Positions 42,572 to 51,365 of a stretch of DNA of 64,000 nucleotides are shown piece after piece (position 1 is the first letter of the stretch; each line of letters opens with the position of its first letter). The DNA is from Embleya hyalina. GTDB taxonomy: Bacteria; Actinomycetota; Actinomycetes; Streptomycetales; Streptomycetaceae. Location: assembly GCF_003967355.1 (NCBI RefSeq), contig NZ_BIFH01000019.1, positions 248,001 to 312,000 of the forward strand, in the 5' to 3' direction. A program made the position numbers and the translations under genes. Below the pieces are notes generated by a model. That model made no database searches. It worked only from the letters and a program-made list of their open reading frames with translations, and was not told the origin of the DNA.

Positions 42572-43198
42572 TCAGTCGTCGAACCACACGACCAAGCGCA
42601 CGTTGTCGTCACCGTACGGTGTGGCAAGCGTCTCCATGGCCTTCCACACGGGTTGCCACTCCCCGGTTTCGGTGATGGCGTCCTTGCGGCGGAGGGTGAC
42701 CGATCTGTAGAGCGTGTCCCCGACGAGCCACTCACTTCCCTCGGGCCACTCCCGGTCTTCGCCTCGCCGGAGACCGACAGCCTCGGCGAATGCACGACTC
42801 CACGACGACTTGCCCGTCAGCCTGAGCCCGTTCGCGGTCCGGCGGTACTCGTGAAGCCGCCTGTCGGGCCCCACCGCACGCTCGTCCCAGTCGACCGCCT
42901 TCACCTCGGCCCACGTGATCCACGTGGTGCCGTGAACGCCGTCCTCGCCGTACCACCCGGTCAGCTGCCCGAACCGCGCACTCACTGCGGCCGAGGCATC
43001 GGTGGGCAGACCCCGGCCTGCGGCCAAGGGTCGGAAGTTCGCATAGTTGCGGACTCCGAAGAGACAGCCGAACGCGTCGTAGTCACGGTTCCCGTTGAGG
43101 GAGTCGAGGTCGTGCGCGGTGTACCAGATCGGCTCCTGATCGTCCTGCGACGCCCGGTACTCCAAGAAACCGCTGATGTCGGTACCCATGCCAGGCAT
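42572..43198 (-). CDS. Conserved hypothetical protein (GTDISGF family)
   Basis: Protein of 208 residues starting MPGMGTDISGFLEYR; the ATG at 43198 has GGAG 8 bases upstream. Further blocks are RDYDAFGCLFGVRNYANFRP followed by LAAGRGLP, and HGTTWITWAEVKAVDWDE. Proteins with a GTDI start and an FGVRNY block occur widely in bacteria and phages without known function. It lies between the two halves of a split istB gene, next to a truncated IS5, so it was probably brought in with mobile DNA. Codon use is slightly less biased than in the core genes. Confidence 0.65.
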   Translation of the reverse strand: MPGMGTDISGFLEYRASQDDQEPIWYTAHDLDSLNGNRDYDAFGCLFGVRNYANFRPLAAGRGLPTDASAAVSARFGQLTGWYGEDGVHGTTWITWAEVKAVDWDERAVGPDRRLHEYRRTANGLRLTGKSSWSRAFAEAVGLRRGEDREWPEGSEWLVGDTLYRSVTLRRKDAITETGEWQPVWKAMETLATPYGDDNVRLVVWFDD

Positions 43199-43316
43199 AA
43201 TGCCGACTCCGTCAACCGATTTCGCCCGCACAGGCTCCACGACCTGAGCAAACCTGAGCCGTCCGGCCAGGAGGGACCGGAGGCGACGGCATGTGATCCG
43301 AAGGAAACGAACGGCC
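43199..43316. other. Short gap upstream of the GTDISGF gene
   Basis: Holds the ribosome site of the preceding minus-strand gene. Nothing else recognised. Confidence 0.4.
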
Positions 43317-43530
43317 TAGCCCGATGAGCAGGTAGGACGTGCCCGGTGCCCGGAGTTCCGGTCAGGCAGAGCGGGTAGCCCTTGGCGATCCATTCGCAGG
43401 TCGCCAGGTTGTGGATGGTGACGGGGTCCACGTGCGGGTTGGCGTTGTGGTCGATCTCGCGCAGCGACCCGCCGCAGGGGAAGTGGGCGGCGCGGATCGG
43501 GTGTTCGGCGCGGGCGATCATGTCGGCGGC
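43317..43530 (-). pseudogene. istB-like N-terminal fragment
   Basis: The minus strand reads ADMIARAEHPIRAAHFP and then NANPHVDPVTIHNLATCEWI and AKGYPLCLTGTPGTG, matching the region before and into the Walker A motif of IstB (GDSGTGKSHLLIGLG). The Walker Lys-Ser is lost, and an indel after GTG moves the conserved YLLIGLG into another frame. Companion of the C-terminal fragment at 41496. Confidence 0.6.
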
Positions 43531-44440
43531 TTGGGCACGTGTGGTCGGCAGCCGGAGCACTCGGCAGCCGGTGTCGATCGCGGCATCGGACGCCTGCGCG
43601 GTGAACGGCATCCGCGACACCGCCCCTGCCGGAACGGAGGTGGTCGATCTGCGGCCGCGAGTTACGCAGGACCCGGTCCGGGGCGCCCGGGCGGCGCGAG
43701 CCCCCGGCACGACGGGGCGGCACTGACCGACGTTTCCCGAGCCGCATCGTGCGTGTACCCCACCGGCCGCTTCAAGGTGACCGGCCACGATCCGGCGGGG
43801 CTGGCCGAGTCCGAATGGCGGCGCCTGCTCACGGCGGCGGGCGAGGCGACCCGGCCCGAGTGTCGCGCGCCTGCAAGCCGAGGTGCCCGGGGTTCTCGTG
43901 GTTCTCGTGGTGGACGATCCACCGTGGGCGGGCGAGGAGTTGGTCTGGGCGCCCTGGCGGTGTTGGACGCGTGAGTGCCGTTGGCCCTGGGTCGGTGAGT
44001 GGCCGTTCCGGGCCCGCGTCGGCGGTGTCGAAGGTGTCGGCGTGATCCTGAATGCCTCGCGACAGCGCGAGACCGTCACCGTCGACTACGACCACGTTGT
44101 CACCTACTACGCCAATACCGTGGCGCCTGGCTCCGACGCACGCCACTTGCCCTCCTTTCGCTCCGACGCCGCCGCACGTCGGGCGCGGGTCGAGGCGGGT
44201 AACCGTGCGTGTCCGCAGCCCGGTCGATGTCATCGCGTCCGTCGAACGCGCGGGCGATGCGCCGAACGCAACCGACACGCCGGGCCCGGTCGTCCGCGCC
44301 GGCGGGCTTTTCCATACTGCGGTTCGACAATGGCGAACGTATTGTCACGTGTCACCACGATCGACTTCGTTGCGCGATGTTCGGTGGAATAGCGGGTGTT
44401 CGCCGACTTGATCCGTGATCGATGGAGTTGCTTCAGATTT
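43531..44440. other. Degraded region without a supported gene
   Basis: About 900 bases. Short coding-like stretches occur on the plus strand (TGRFKVTGHDPAGLAESEWR near 43760, VPGVLVVLVVDDPPWAGEEL near 43880, in different frames), which look like pieces of a broken gene. No family or start signal is recognised. Confidence 0.35.
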
Positions 44441-44444
44441 TGTA

Positions 44445-44473
44445 TTGACTTCGTTTATCGTCGCGGTTTTACT
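44445..44473 (+). promoter_or_regulatory. Possible promoter upstream of secreted protein gene
   Basis: TTGACT (44445-44450) and TTTACT (44468-44473) with a 17-base spacer in an AT-rich patch, 260 bases before the gene at 44733. Consistent with a housekeeping sigma-factor promoter, but only a by-eye match. Confidence 0.3.
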
Positions 44474-44732
44474 CGTCGTTGTCGACGTCCGGGGACGAAT
44501 GGAGTCTTCGTGAACTCCGGCCGTCCGCAGGGTTGTTCGGTGGGGGTCGACCGATGCGCGCGAGCCGAAACAGGAGCCCGCTGGTGTCGGTGTTTCGACC
44601 GTTCGTACGTACCGTTGCGCGTGCCCCTTTCAGGCATCGCGCGTATTGCGGCAGGAATTCCGGAATCCGCGCGGTGAGGGTGCGCGTGCGCGGATCCGGT
44701 TTCGGCCCACGGATATTCGAAGGGATCGATTA

Positions 44733-45275
44733 ATGTCTCGTCGCACGTTCACCGCCGGGGCGACAGTCGGTGTCGCGGGGGCGTTCGCCGCCGTTATGGC
44801 CCTGTCCGGAACCGCCCAGGCGCTGCCGCCGGAAACCCGCGCCATCTCCATGAACTGTCTCGATCTCGTTTCCGGCACGTTCGGCTTGTGGGGCACCAGT
44901 GCCACGCTGGTCACGGGGGACCCCGCCGGTGCCCCGTACCCGCAGCGAATGAAGGTCGCCACCTCCACCTCTGGGGCGCCCTTCCCCCCGAACACCATCA
45001 CCACGACCGTGCGCACCGTACAGACCGGGGTCGGGGGCGGCGCCGTGTGGGACTTCACCGGCACGGTCAACCCTCCGGGCGCGCCCCAGGTGTTCGGACC
45101 ACTGTCCTCGGTCACCAGAATCCCGCCGGGCACCTCCGTACGGTTGCAGCCCACCACCGGCACGCCCAGTGCCACGAACTGGTCGCTCAGGATGTTCGCC
45201 ACCATCAACGGCTACTCACTCGACGTTGCCTGTACCGGTTACCAGACATCGCCTTCGACCGACTTGACCTTCTGA
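44733..45275 (+). CDS. Small secreted protein of unknown function
   Basis: Protein of 180 residues. The N-terminus MSRRTFTAGATVGVAGAFAA is a signal peptide with twin arginines (possibly Tat) and a cleavage site near TAQA. The mature part of about 145 residues is rich in Thr, Ser, Gly and Pro and poor in charged residues, with two Cys (MNCLDLV, DVACTGY) that could pair. It appears to be a beta-rich extracellular protein. AGGGAT lies 9-10 bases before the ATG. No family recognised; no operon partners. Confidence 0.7.
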   Translation: MSRRTFTAGATVGVAGAFAAVMALSGTAQALPPETRAISMNCLDLVSGTFGLWGTSATLVTGDPAGAPYPQRMKVATSTSGAPFPPNTITTTVRTVQTGVGGGAVWDFTGTVNPPGAPQVFGPLSSVTRIPPGTSVRLQPTTGTPSATNWSLRMFATINGYSLDVACTGYQTSPSTDLTF

Positions 45276-45444
45276 CCCGCCCGGCCCCGCCTCATGACCG
45301 CTCACCCCAACAGCACGGAGCGGCAAGGCAGTTCATGGAGAATCACGAACGCCGTCGAGCCACAGCGGCGATCCCTCGAGTCGTGACGCCCGTCCCGGGA
45401 GATGGTGGCCGTGGCCAACCTCCTTCGAACCGGTCACGAAACGG

Positions 45445-45642
45445 ATGCCGACGTGCGTGTCGCCCGACGAGGTGGCCCTGAACAGGGCACACCCCGAAGA
45501 CGGAGACCGCACCGGTCAGCGTCACCTGCTCACGTCGGCCGAAGCCGAACGTGCGGAACACGAACCCGGGCATCGGCTGCCGCCGCTGTTTGGGCGCGTG
45601 TACATCGGGATCGGCCACGGGGACACGCTCACCTCTCGGTGA
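45445..45642 (+). CDS. Doubtful small open frame
   Basis: 65 codons with G/C-biased third positions (SPDEVALNRAHPEDGDRTGQ, PPLFGRVYIGIGHGD). It lies in the 353-base convergent gap and overlaps the end of the next gene by 14 bases. No ribosome site or family. Could be a remnant or chance. Confidence 0.25.
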   Translation: MPTCVSPDEVALNRAHPEDGDRTGQRHLLTSAEAERAEHEPGHRLPPLFGRVYIGIGHGDTLTSR

Positions 45643-46087
45643 AGTAGGCGTACGGGGCGACCGATACGCCCTCGACGATCTCGCGTCCGTCGTCCTCGTC
45701 CGCGTCGGGGTCGAGCTCGGAGGCATGGCGGGAACCCATCGACCAGATCGCGAATCCGGCCCGGAACGCGTAGCCGATGTCGGTCTCGGTGCCGGTGTGG
45801 CCGAGGGCGGTCAGCTCGGCCACCACGTCGTCCAGGAACCGCCAGGTCAACCGGACGTCGTCGAGGTACACCTCGGTGCCGATGCCGGCCGAGTGACCGA
45901 GTTCGACCAACTCGACCGTGTCGTCCGGCAGGTAGCTGACGACCAGGGCCGGATCGGTGCGGTACACGGCCTTCGACCGACCCGGTCCGTGGACCGGTTC
46001 GCCGGTCCCGGCCTCGACGTCGGGCCGCGCGTCACCGATTTCGACCAGCGCCACGCCGCGCCCGGGGATGATGTTCATGCGCGCCAT
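45629..46087 (-). CDS. Conserved hypothetical protein
   Basis: Protein of about 152 residues: MARMNIIPGRGVALVEIGDA, then GRSKAVYRTDPALVVSYLPD, IGTEVYLDDVRLTWRFLDDV, GYAFRAGFAIWSMGSR and GVSVAPYAYF at the end. A Streptomyces family with this pattern seems familiar but has no known function; the fold looks like an alpha/beta single domain with no membrane segment. The start could be 46087 or the second ATG at 46078, and neither has a clear ribosome site. An upstream in-frame ATG at 46156 would add a basic, low-complexity leader. Confidence 0.65.
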   Translation of the reverse strand: MARMNIIPGRGVALVEIGDARPDVEAGTGEPVHGPGRSKAVYRTDPALVVSYLPDDTVELVELGHSAGIGTEVYLDDVRLTWRFLDDVVAELTALGHTGTETDIGYAFRAGFAIWSMGSRHASELDPDADEDDGREIVEGVSVAPYAYFTER

Positions 46088-46289
46088 CGTGCCGGCCCGG
46101 CCTTCGCGCCGCGGCGGCGGTTGTTGCGGACGCGACTTGTCGGCGTCCGTCGCCACGGCGAATGTCGGCGGAGATGCGGCGTCGACACCGCTCCGGGCTC
46201 ACCGCTCGGGTCGGCGGGTCGGGGTTCCGGCCGACCGGTCGTTCGTGCACAGCTCGGTCCGTGTCACCGGACCCGTGCGCAGACGTCGT

Positions 46290-46844
46290 TCAGCGGACGT
46301 CGGCGGTCTGGCGTCGTGCCGTTCCGGTGACCATGGGCGCGGTCGGGTCGGCCTTGAACGCGGGTGGTAGCCGGTGCACGTCGGCGACGGCGAACCCGGC
46401 GTCCTTCAGGGTCCGCACGGTGTCGCGCGTGAGATGGCAGCTCGCGAACAGCCGGCTCCATGCGCGGTCCCAGCGGTCCTGGCGTTCGCGGCGGCGTCCG
46501 GTGGCGGCGACGTGCTCGAGGACGACCAGGCGGCCGTCGGGGCGCAGGACGCGCCGGATCTCGGAAGCGGCGCGGGCGGGGTCCGCGACCGAGCAGAACG
46601 CCAGGGTCGCGACCACGACGTCGAAGGATTCGTCGGCGAAGGGCAGTTCCTCCGCGACCGCGGGTACGACCTCCGCCGGCACCGCGCACCGGTCCGGGCG
46701 CGCCGCGAGGTGACGGCGCATCGCGGCGTCCGGCTCGGTGAGGACCACCCGCTGGGGGTGGCGGTAGTGCGGCAGGTTCGCCCCGGTACCCGCGCCCGCC
46801 CCCAGGACCTCGCCGACGACGTCCGCGAGCAGGTCCGCGCGGAC
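46290..46844 (-). CDS. Class I SAM-dependent methyltransferase, 5' end uncertain
   Basis: The recognisable part is about 184 residues: SAM-binding GEVLGAGAGTGANLPHYRHP, acidic VVLTEPDAAM, VVPAVAEELPFADESFDVVV and RRVLRPDGRLVVLEHVAATG. This belongs to the methyltransferase type-11 group. No good start codon precedes motif I; the frame is open to 47069 but that part is low-complexity and overlaps the M56 remnant on the other strand. The gene may therefore have lost its true 5' end at a deletion junction. Confidence 0.65.
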   Translation of the reverse strand, partial: VRADLLADVVGEVLGAGAGTGANLPHYRHPQRVVLTEPDAAMRRHLAARPDRCAVPAEVVPAVAEELPFADESFDVVVATLAFCSVADPARAASEIRRVLRPDGRLVVLEHVAATGRRRERQDRWDRAWSRLFASCHLTRDTVRTLKDAGFAVADVHRLPPAFKADPTAPMVTGTARRQTADVR

Positions 46845-46854
46845 CGCGGCCGGC

Positions 46855-47480
46855 GTGCCCGACCAGGCCGCGCTCGCCGTGTGCGGCGTGCTGCGCGACT
46901 TCGGCGATGCGGCTGTGGCCCACTTCGTCGACCAGGCCGCCCGCGACCCCGAGACCCTCGCCCGGCTGGAACGCCTCCTCGCCGACCGCGCGCCGCGCGA
47001 CATCGGGCCCGGCGATGCGTGGGTCAATCGGCAGGCGAGACGCCCTCGCCGTCGCGATCGGGGGCGCATACGCGGTCGCGGCCACCGCCCCCTCGCGCGG
47101 ATGGCTGCTCGCGGTCGTCGCGCCGACCGTCACCGTTCCCGTTGCCCTCGCCTGCGCCGGTGCCTTCCGCCGCGTGCCGCGTGCCGCGTGCTGCGTGCTG
47201 CGTCTGGTGCGTGACACCCGCCGTGCGGTCGGGCGGGTCCGCCTTGGTGCGGCGACCGCGCCCGAAGTACTGGAGCGGGCCGCGCCCGTGGTGTGGTGCT
47301 GTACTTCGCGGACCCGGCGCCGATCGCCCTGACCCTGGGGTGGCTGCGTCCCCGTGTCGCGGTGAGCACCGCACTGGTCGAGGTGCCGACCCCGGACATG
47401 TTGGAGGCCGTGCTGCGGCATGGCGGTCGGCTCCTCCGGCGGGTCCGGCCACTGCGCTTGGGCGCGGGCCTCGAACGCGT
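46855..47480 (+). pseudogene. Remnant of an M56 (BlaR1-type) membrane protease
   Basis: Pieces in different frames: VPDQAALAVCGVLRDFGDAA near 46855, then GRRDALAVAIGGAYAVAATA and WLLAVVAPTVTVPVALACAG (membrane-helix-like), then FADPAPIALTLGWLRPRVAV followed by STALVEVPTPDMLEAVLRHG. The last block resembles the region before the zinc motif of M56 proteases, where HExxH would be expected but HGGRL is found. At least two frame changes. Not functional. The very first block may belong to a different gene. Confidence 0.45.
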
Positions 47481-47702
47481 CGAGCGCCGGGCCGGGCATG
47501 GTGGTTACCGGGTGCAGGAGGTCGGCGGCACGGACGTCGACGGCCGGTACCGCGTCCGGATCCGGCACGGCGTCCGCGTCGCGGGGCCGTCCGGGTCTCG
47601 ACGGGTCGCTCCTCGGCGAGTCCGACCGGCGTGGGCGCCGCCGCGGCCCAGGCTGATTCCGTGACCGTGTCGGCGCGGCGCGGCGCGAGCGGAAGGACGA
47701 AC

Positions 47703-49091
47703 ATGACGAGCACGTGCGGCCGCATCGTCGCCCTGCTGGGCGCCGTCGCGGTGATCGTCGGCACCACCCCGGCCACGCCCTCGGCCGGCGTCGCGGTCGA
47801 CCCCGCCCGCGTCGGCGCGATCACCCGTCGGGCACCGTGCCCGGACGCCCCCGAGTTCACCTGCGGAACCCTGACCGTCCCGTTCGACCACAGCGGTGCC
47901 ACTCCCGGCACCCTCGGTCTCGATGTCGCCGTCACCGGCAACACCACGGCGCCCAGGGGCGACCTGCTGTTCCTCACCGGCGGCCCCGGTCAGCCCGGCG
48001 TCTCGGCGATGAGGCGGACGGCGAGCCGGCTGGAGCCCGTCCTGAAGGCATACCGGCTGGTGATGTACGACCAGCGCGGCACCGGCCGGGGCGCGCTCCG
48101 GTGCCCGGGCCTCCAGGAGGACATGGGCTCCTCCGACCTCGCCGTACCGCGAGGGCAGTCGATTGCCGAGTGCGCCGCCGCTCTCGGCCCGAACGCCCGT
48201 CACTACAGCACGGCGGACACCGTCGCCGACATCGACCTGCTGCGCCGTGCCCTCGGCGACCGGCGCCTCACCCTGGACGGTGTCTCGTACGGCAGCTTCG
48301 TCGCCGAACGGTACGCGCTCGCCCACCCGTCGCACGTGAGCCGACTGGTGCTCGACTCGGTGGTGCCGCAACAGGGGTACGACCCGCTGGACCTGGCCGC
48401 GCTGCCCGCGAGCGCCCGGGTCCTGCGGGCCGCCTGCCTGGCCACCGACTGCACCACCGACCCGGCCGCCGACCTCGCCGCCACCGTTCGGCGCTACGGC
48501 AACGGGGCGCAGATCCTGAGTGCGCTCACCGGCTACGAGTTCGTCGACCCGGACTACGGCGGGATTCCGGAGATCCTGCACGAGGCCGCCGCCGGGCGGC
48601 CCGCGAAGCTCCTGGACCTCTTCGAGTTCGTCCGCCGGCAGGTCGACGCCGCACCGGCCGAGGAACTCAGCCAGGGGCTGCATTCGGCCGCCCTGTGCGC
48701 CGACTCGCACTTCCCGTGGGGCACCACCGACACCCCTGTCGCGGGCCGCGCGGCGGCGCTGGAGCGCACCCGGCAGCGGCTGACGGCCGAGCAGACCTGG
48801 CCCTACGACCCGGCGACCGCCACCGGGCTCGGCAGCCTCCTGGTCTGCCTCGGCTGGCCGCGCGAACGGGTGCCTCCGACGCCGCCGGGCCACCGCAGGC
48901 TGCCGAACGTGCCGGTGCTGCTGCTCGGCGGCGACCGGGACCTGTCCACGCCGTACGAACTGCTCCACCAGCAGGCCCGGTCGGTGCACGATCCGCGGAT
49001 CGTGATCGTGCCCGGGGCGGCGCACTCGGTGCAGAACCGGGCGGCGAACCCGGCCGGACGGCAGGCGGTGTACGACTTCCTGCTGGAGTAG
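47703..49091 (+). CDS. Exported alpha/beta hydrolase (tripeptidyl-aminopeptidase-like)
   Basis: Protein of 462 residues with signal peptide MTSTCGRIVALLGAVAVIVG and cleavage near PSAG. The catalytic triad is visible: nucleophile Ser in GVSYGSFVAERYA, Asp in LLGGDRDLSTP and His in GAAHSVQ. The oxyanion region LFLTGGPGQPG and YDQRGTGRG are typical of the SlpD/SlpE/TAP-like branch, which releases peptides from protein N-termini outside the cell. GGAAGG lies 7 bases before the ATG. Transcribed alone after the M56 remnant. Confidence 0.9.
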   Translation: MTSTCGRIVALLGAVAVIVGTTPATPSAGVAVDPARVGAITRRAPCPDAPEFTCGTLTVPFDHSGATPGTLGLDVAVTGNTTAPRGDLLFLTGGPGQPGVSAMRRTASRLEPVLKAYRLVMYDQRGTGRGALRCPGLQEDMGSSDLAVPRGQSIAECAAALGPNARHYSTADTVADIDLLRRALGDRRLTLDGVSYGSFVAERYALAHPSHVSRLVLDSVVPQQGYDPLDLAALPASARVLRAACLATDCTTDPAADLAATVRRYGNGAQILSALTGYEFVDPDYGGIPEILHEAAAGRPAKLLDLFEFVRRQVDAAPAEELSQGLHSAALCADSHFPWGTTDTPVAGRAAALERTRQRLTAEQTWPYDPATATGLGSLLVCLGWPRERVPPTPPGHRRLPNVPVLLLGGDRDLSTPYELLHQQARSVHDPRIVIVPGAAHSVQNRAANPAGRQAVYDFLLE

Positions 49092-49782
49092 CGCAAGCCG
49101 TCGCCGGGCGGCTCCGCACGGGGGACGAACAACCCGGCGCCGCGCCGACAACCGGAACCGGAACCCGAACCCGAACCCGAACCGATCGGCCCGGCCCACG
49201 GCACCCGGCGAAGCGGCGGGCCCCGTCGAAGGAACCGCCCCGGAACGTCGACCGGCTCGCCTCGCCGAGCCCGACTCCCACCCGGACCGGGACGAGGCGA
49301 GCCCGCCGGGCCGGTGTCCGGCTCGCTGTGCACTTCCAACCCCCCGGCGACCCGGTCGAGCACGACCCGGCGCACGACCGGGTGCGTGCGGTGCCCGCCG
49401 TCGGCGACACGGGCCCGGTGCCGTCCGAGACGGGCGCGGGTGCTCGTCGAACACCCGGTCCACGAGGAGAAGGGACATGACTCGAACCGCCGGCGGACTG
49501 CACGGCACAGACGCAGGGGCGGGGGAGCCGGACACGAAGTCCCCGACCGCAGAGACGTCGACATTCGACCGTCCGGGCAGGGAAAGCCCGGAGTCGGCGC
49601 CGAGTTGCCGACCGGCCGCAGCATGGCCCGCCGGCGCCCCTCGTCGATCCGCCATCCCGGCCTCGACCACCGATACGACGCCGCCGAACGCGGCGTCGAC
49701 GTCGGCCGCCGGTGTCGTGATCGGCCGACGCTGCTCGCGTACAGGCGGGTTCGACAAGCTTGTCGGGTCCGCGGCTTCGTGC
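49092..49782. other. Convergent intergenic region, no supported gene
   Basis: 691 bases between the hydrolase and the TerD-VWA gene. Frames on both strands overlap completely and show no domain. A hexamer repeat occurs at 49152-49181. The plus-strand frame from 49477 is Thr/Ser/Pro-rich with no homology seen. Confidence 0.45.
49152..49181. repeat. Tandem hexamer repeat
   Basis: Five contiguous hexamers: CCGGAA twice and CCCGAA three times. Located 60 bases after the hydrolase stop. Confidence 0.8.
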
Positions 49783-51144
49783 TCAGAGCACTTTCTTGCG
49801 CCGCGCCGCGGTGATCCACTTCGGGAACTCGGAGAGCAGCCGGTCGTACAGCTCCTGGTCGGGGACCTCGCCGATGTCGTCGACGGCGAAGAAACCGACG
49901 TTGTCCACGCGGCGGCCACGCATCGTGTCGAGGCGCCTCAGGATGCCGTAGTCCGCGTCGCCGAGGCCCACGAACTGCCAGAACGCCGGTTCCTTCGACG
50001 CGTCCTTGAGTTCGCGCTTGATCTCGTCGTTGAACCAGACGCCGCCGTCGGAGAAGAACAGCACCAACGTGGGGGCCGCGGACGGATTCTCCCGGACGTA
50101 CGAGCGCACTTCGGCGATCACCTTGTGCTCCTCGTTGCCGAAGCCGACCGCCTCCATGTCGACCTGGCCGGGCAGCAGCCCCTGCTCCGGCTTGTCCCCC
50201 GCCGGACGGACGTGCAGCCGCAGCCATTCCGGGAGTTCGCCCACACGCATGTCCGGCAGGCGCGCCGGGTTCGAGGCGAACGTCCAGGCCTGCATCACAC
50301 CGTCGTCCTCCAACCGCGCGGCCACGGCCGCCATTCGCTCCACCACGTCGGCGACGACACCTTGGAGGTAGAGCCGATCCATGGAGGCGGACGCGTCCAT
50401 CACCAGGATCACCCGTGCGGTGGTCCCCTCCGCGCCCTGCTTGCGGAGGCTCACCGCGACCTGCTCCTTGCGCAGCGAAAGGCGCTCGCGCATCTCCGCG
50501 GGCAGCGCCTCTTCGCCGGTCCCGGCCGGCGCGACGTCGGACGCCGCCGGTTGCGGCGGGGAGTCGACCGGCCGGGTCGGAACCGACTGCGCGGCGGGGT
50601 CCCCCGCCGGCTCATCGTGCACCGCGATGCCGAAATCCGCGGCCAGACCGGCGAGTCCGGAGGCGTACCCCTGTCCGACCGCGCGGAACTTCCACTGCCC
50701 CTGACGCCGGTACAGCTCGCCGCCGACGAAGGCCGTCTCGATTCCGGCGGTCATGTCGAAGCGTGCGATCTCGGCCGCCGTCGCGGCGTCCAGCAGCCGC
50801 AGGCTCAGGTCCGGCACCTCGCCGAACGTACCGCCGTCCGCCGACGCGCAGAGCAGGATCCGGTGTATCGCCTCCTCCACGAGGTCGAGGTCCACGGCGA
50901 GCGTGTCGGTGACGCCGTCGCCGGTCTTGTCCCGGCCCAGATGCGCCACCGCGCCGGACGGGTGGCCCGCGTGGTTGTAGAACACGAAGTCGGCGTCCCC
51001 GCGCACGGTTCCGGCTTCGGTGAGCAGCAGCGCCGACGCGTCGACGTCGGGCACGCCGTTCCGTGTGGACCACGACAGCTCCACACGAACCCGCGTGAAG
51101 TCGACGCGCAGGTTGGCGCCTTGGCTCAAGGATGGCAATGTCAT
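49783..51144 (-). CDS. TerD-domain protein fused to a VWA domain
   Basis: Protein of 453 residues. Residues 1-185 form a TerD domain: MTLPSLSQGANLRVDF, the Ca-binding DADFVFYNH and GDGVTDTLAVDLD, and GGELYRRQGQWKFRAVGQGY. After a Pro/Ala linker, a VWA domain of about 200 residues begins with RVILVMDASASMDRL (MIDAS DxSxS), and FFSDGGVWFND is its later metal segment. TerD proteins belong to the tellurite/stress-response system and VWA-containing relatives (TerF-like) are known. This gene stands alone, without terA/terB/terC. Start ATG 51144 sits directly at the TerD domain. Confidence 0.9.
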   Translation of the reverse strand: MTLPSLSQGANLRVDFTRVRVELSWSTRNGVPDVDASALLLTEAGTVRGDADFVFYNHAGHPSGAVAHLGRDKTGDGVTDTLAVDLDLVEEAIHRILLCASADGGTFGEVPDLSLRLLDAATAAEIARFDMTAGIETAFVGGELYRRQGQWKFRAVGQGYASGLAGLAADFGIAVHDEPAGDPAAQSVPTRPVDSPPQPAASDVAPAGTGEEALPAEMRERLSLRKEQVAVSLRKQGAEGTTARVILVMDASASMDRLYLQGVVADVVERMAAVAARLEDDGVMQAWTFASNPARLPDMRVGELPEWLRLHVRPAGDKPEQGLLPGQVDMEAVGFGNEEHKVIAEVRSYVRENPSAAPTLVLFFSDGGVWFNDEIKRELKDASKEPAFWQFVGLGDADYGILRRLDTMRGRRVDNVGFFAVDDIGEVPDQELYDRLLSEFPKWITAARRKKVL

Positions 51145-51365
51145 GGCGCAATCTTGCCGAACCCGGCGTTGCGCGGAGATCCGGGTCGGCCCGCCGACCC
51201 GTGGGCCCTCGGACCCTTGGCCAACTCCCGTTTCAGGGACTCCACTTGCGATGGAGTCGGGTGGGGGAGCGACGGCCGCCACCGAAATGACGACGGCCGC
51301 CGTCACCGTCCACCATGGGCGCTTCGCGGCACCCTCTGATCAATCGACGGCGGGGGCTCGTCGGG

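Noticed and set aside
46374-47702. Long plus-strand frame upstream of the exported hydrolase
   Set aside because: The part before 47703 is opposite the methyltransferase and through the M56 remnant; the signal peptide and ribosome site define the real start at 47703.
49152-49181. Hexamer repeat considered as a functional element
   Set aside because: A short simple-sequence run in a convergent gap; probably slippage.
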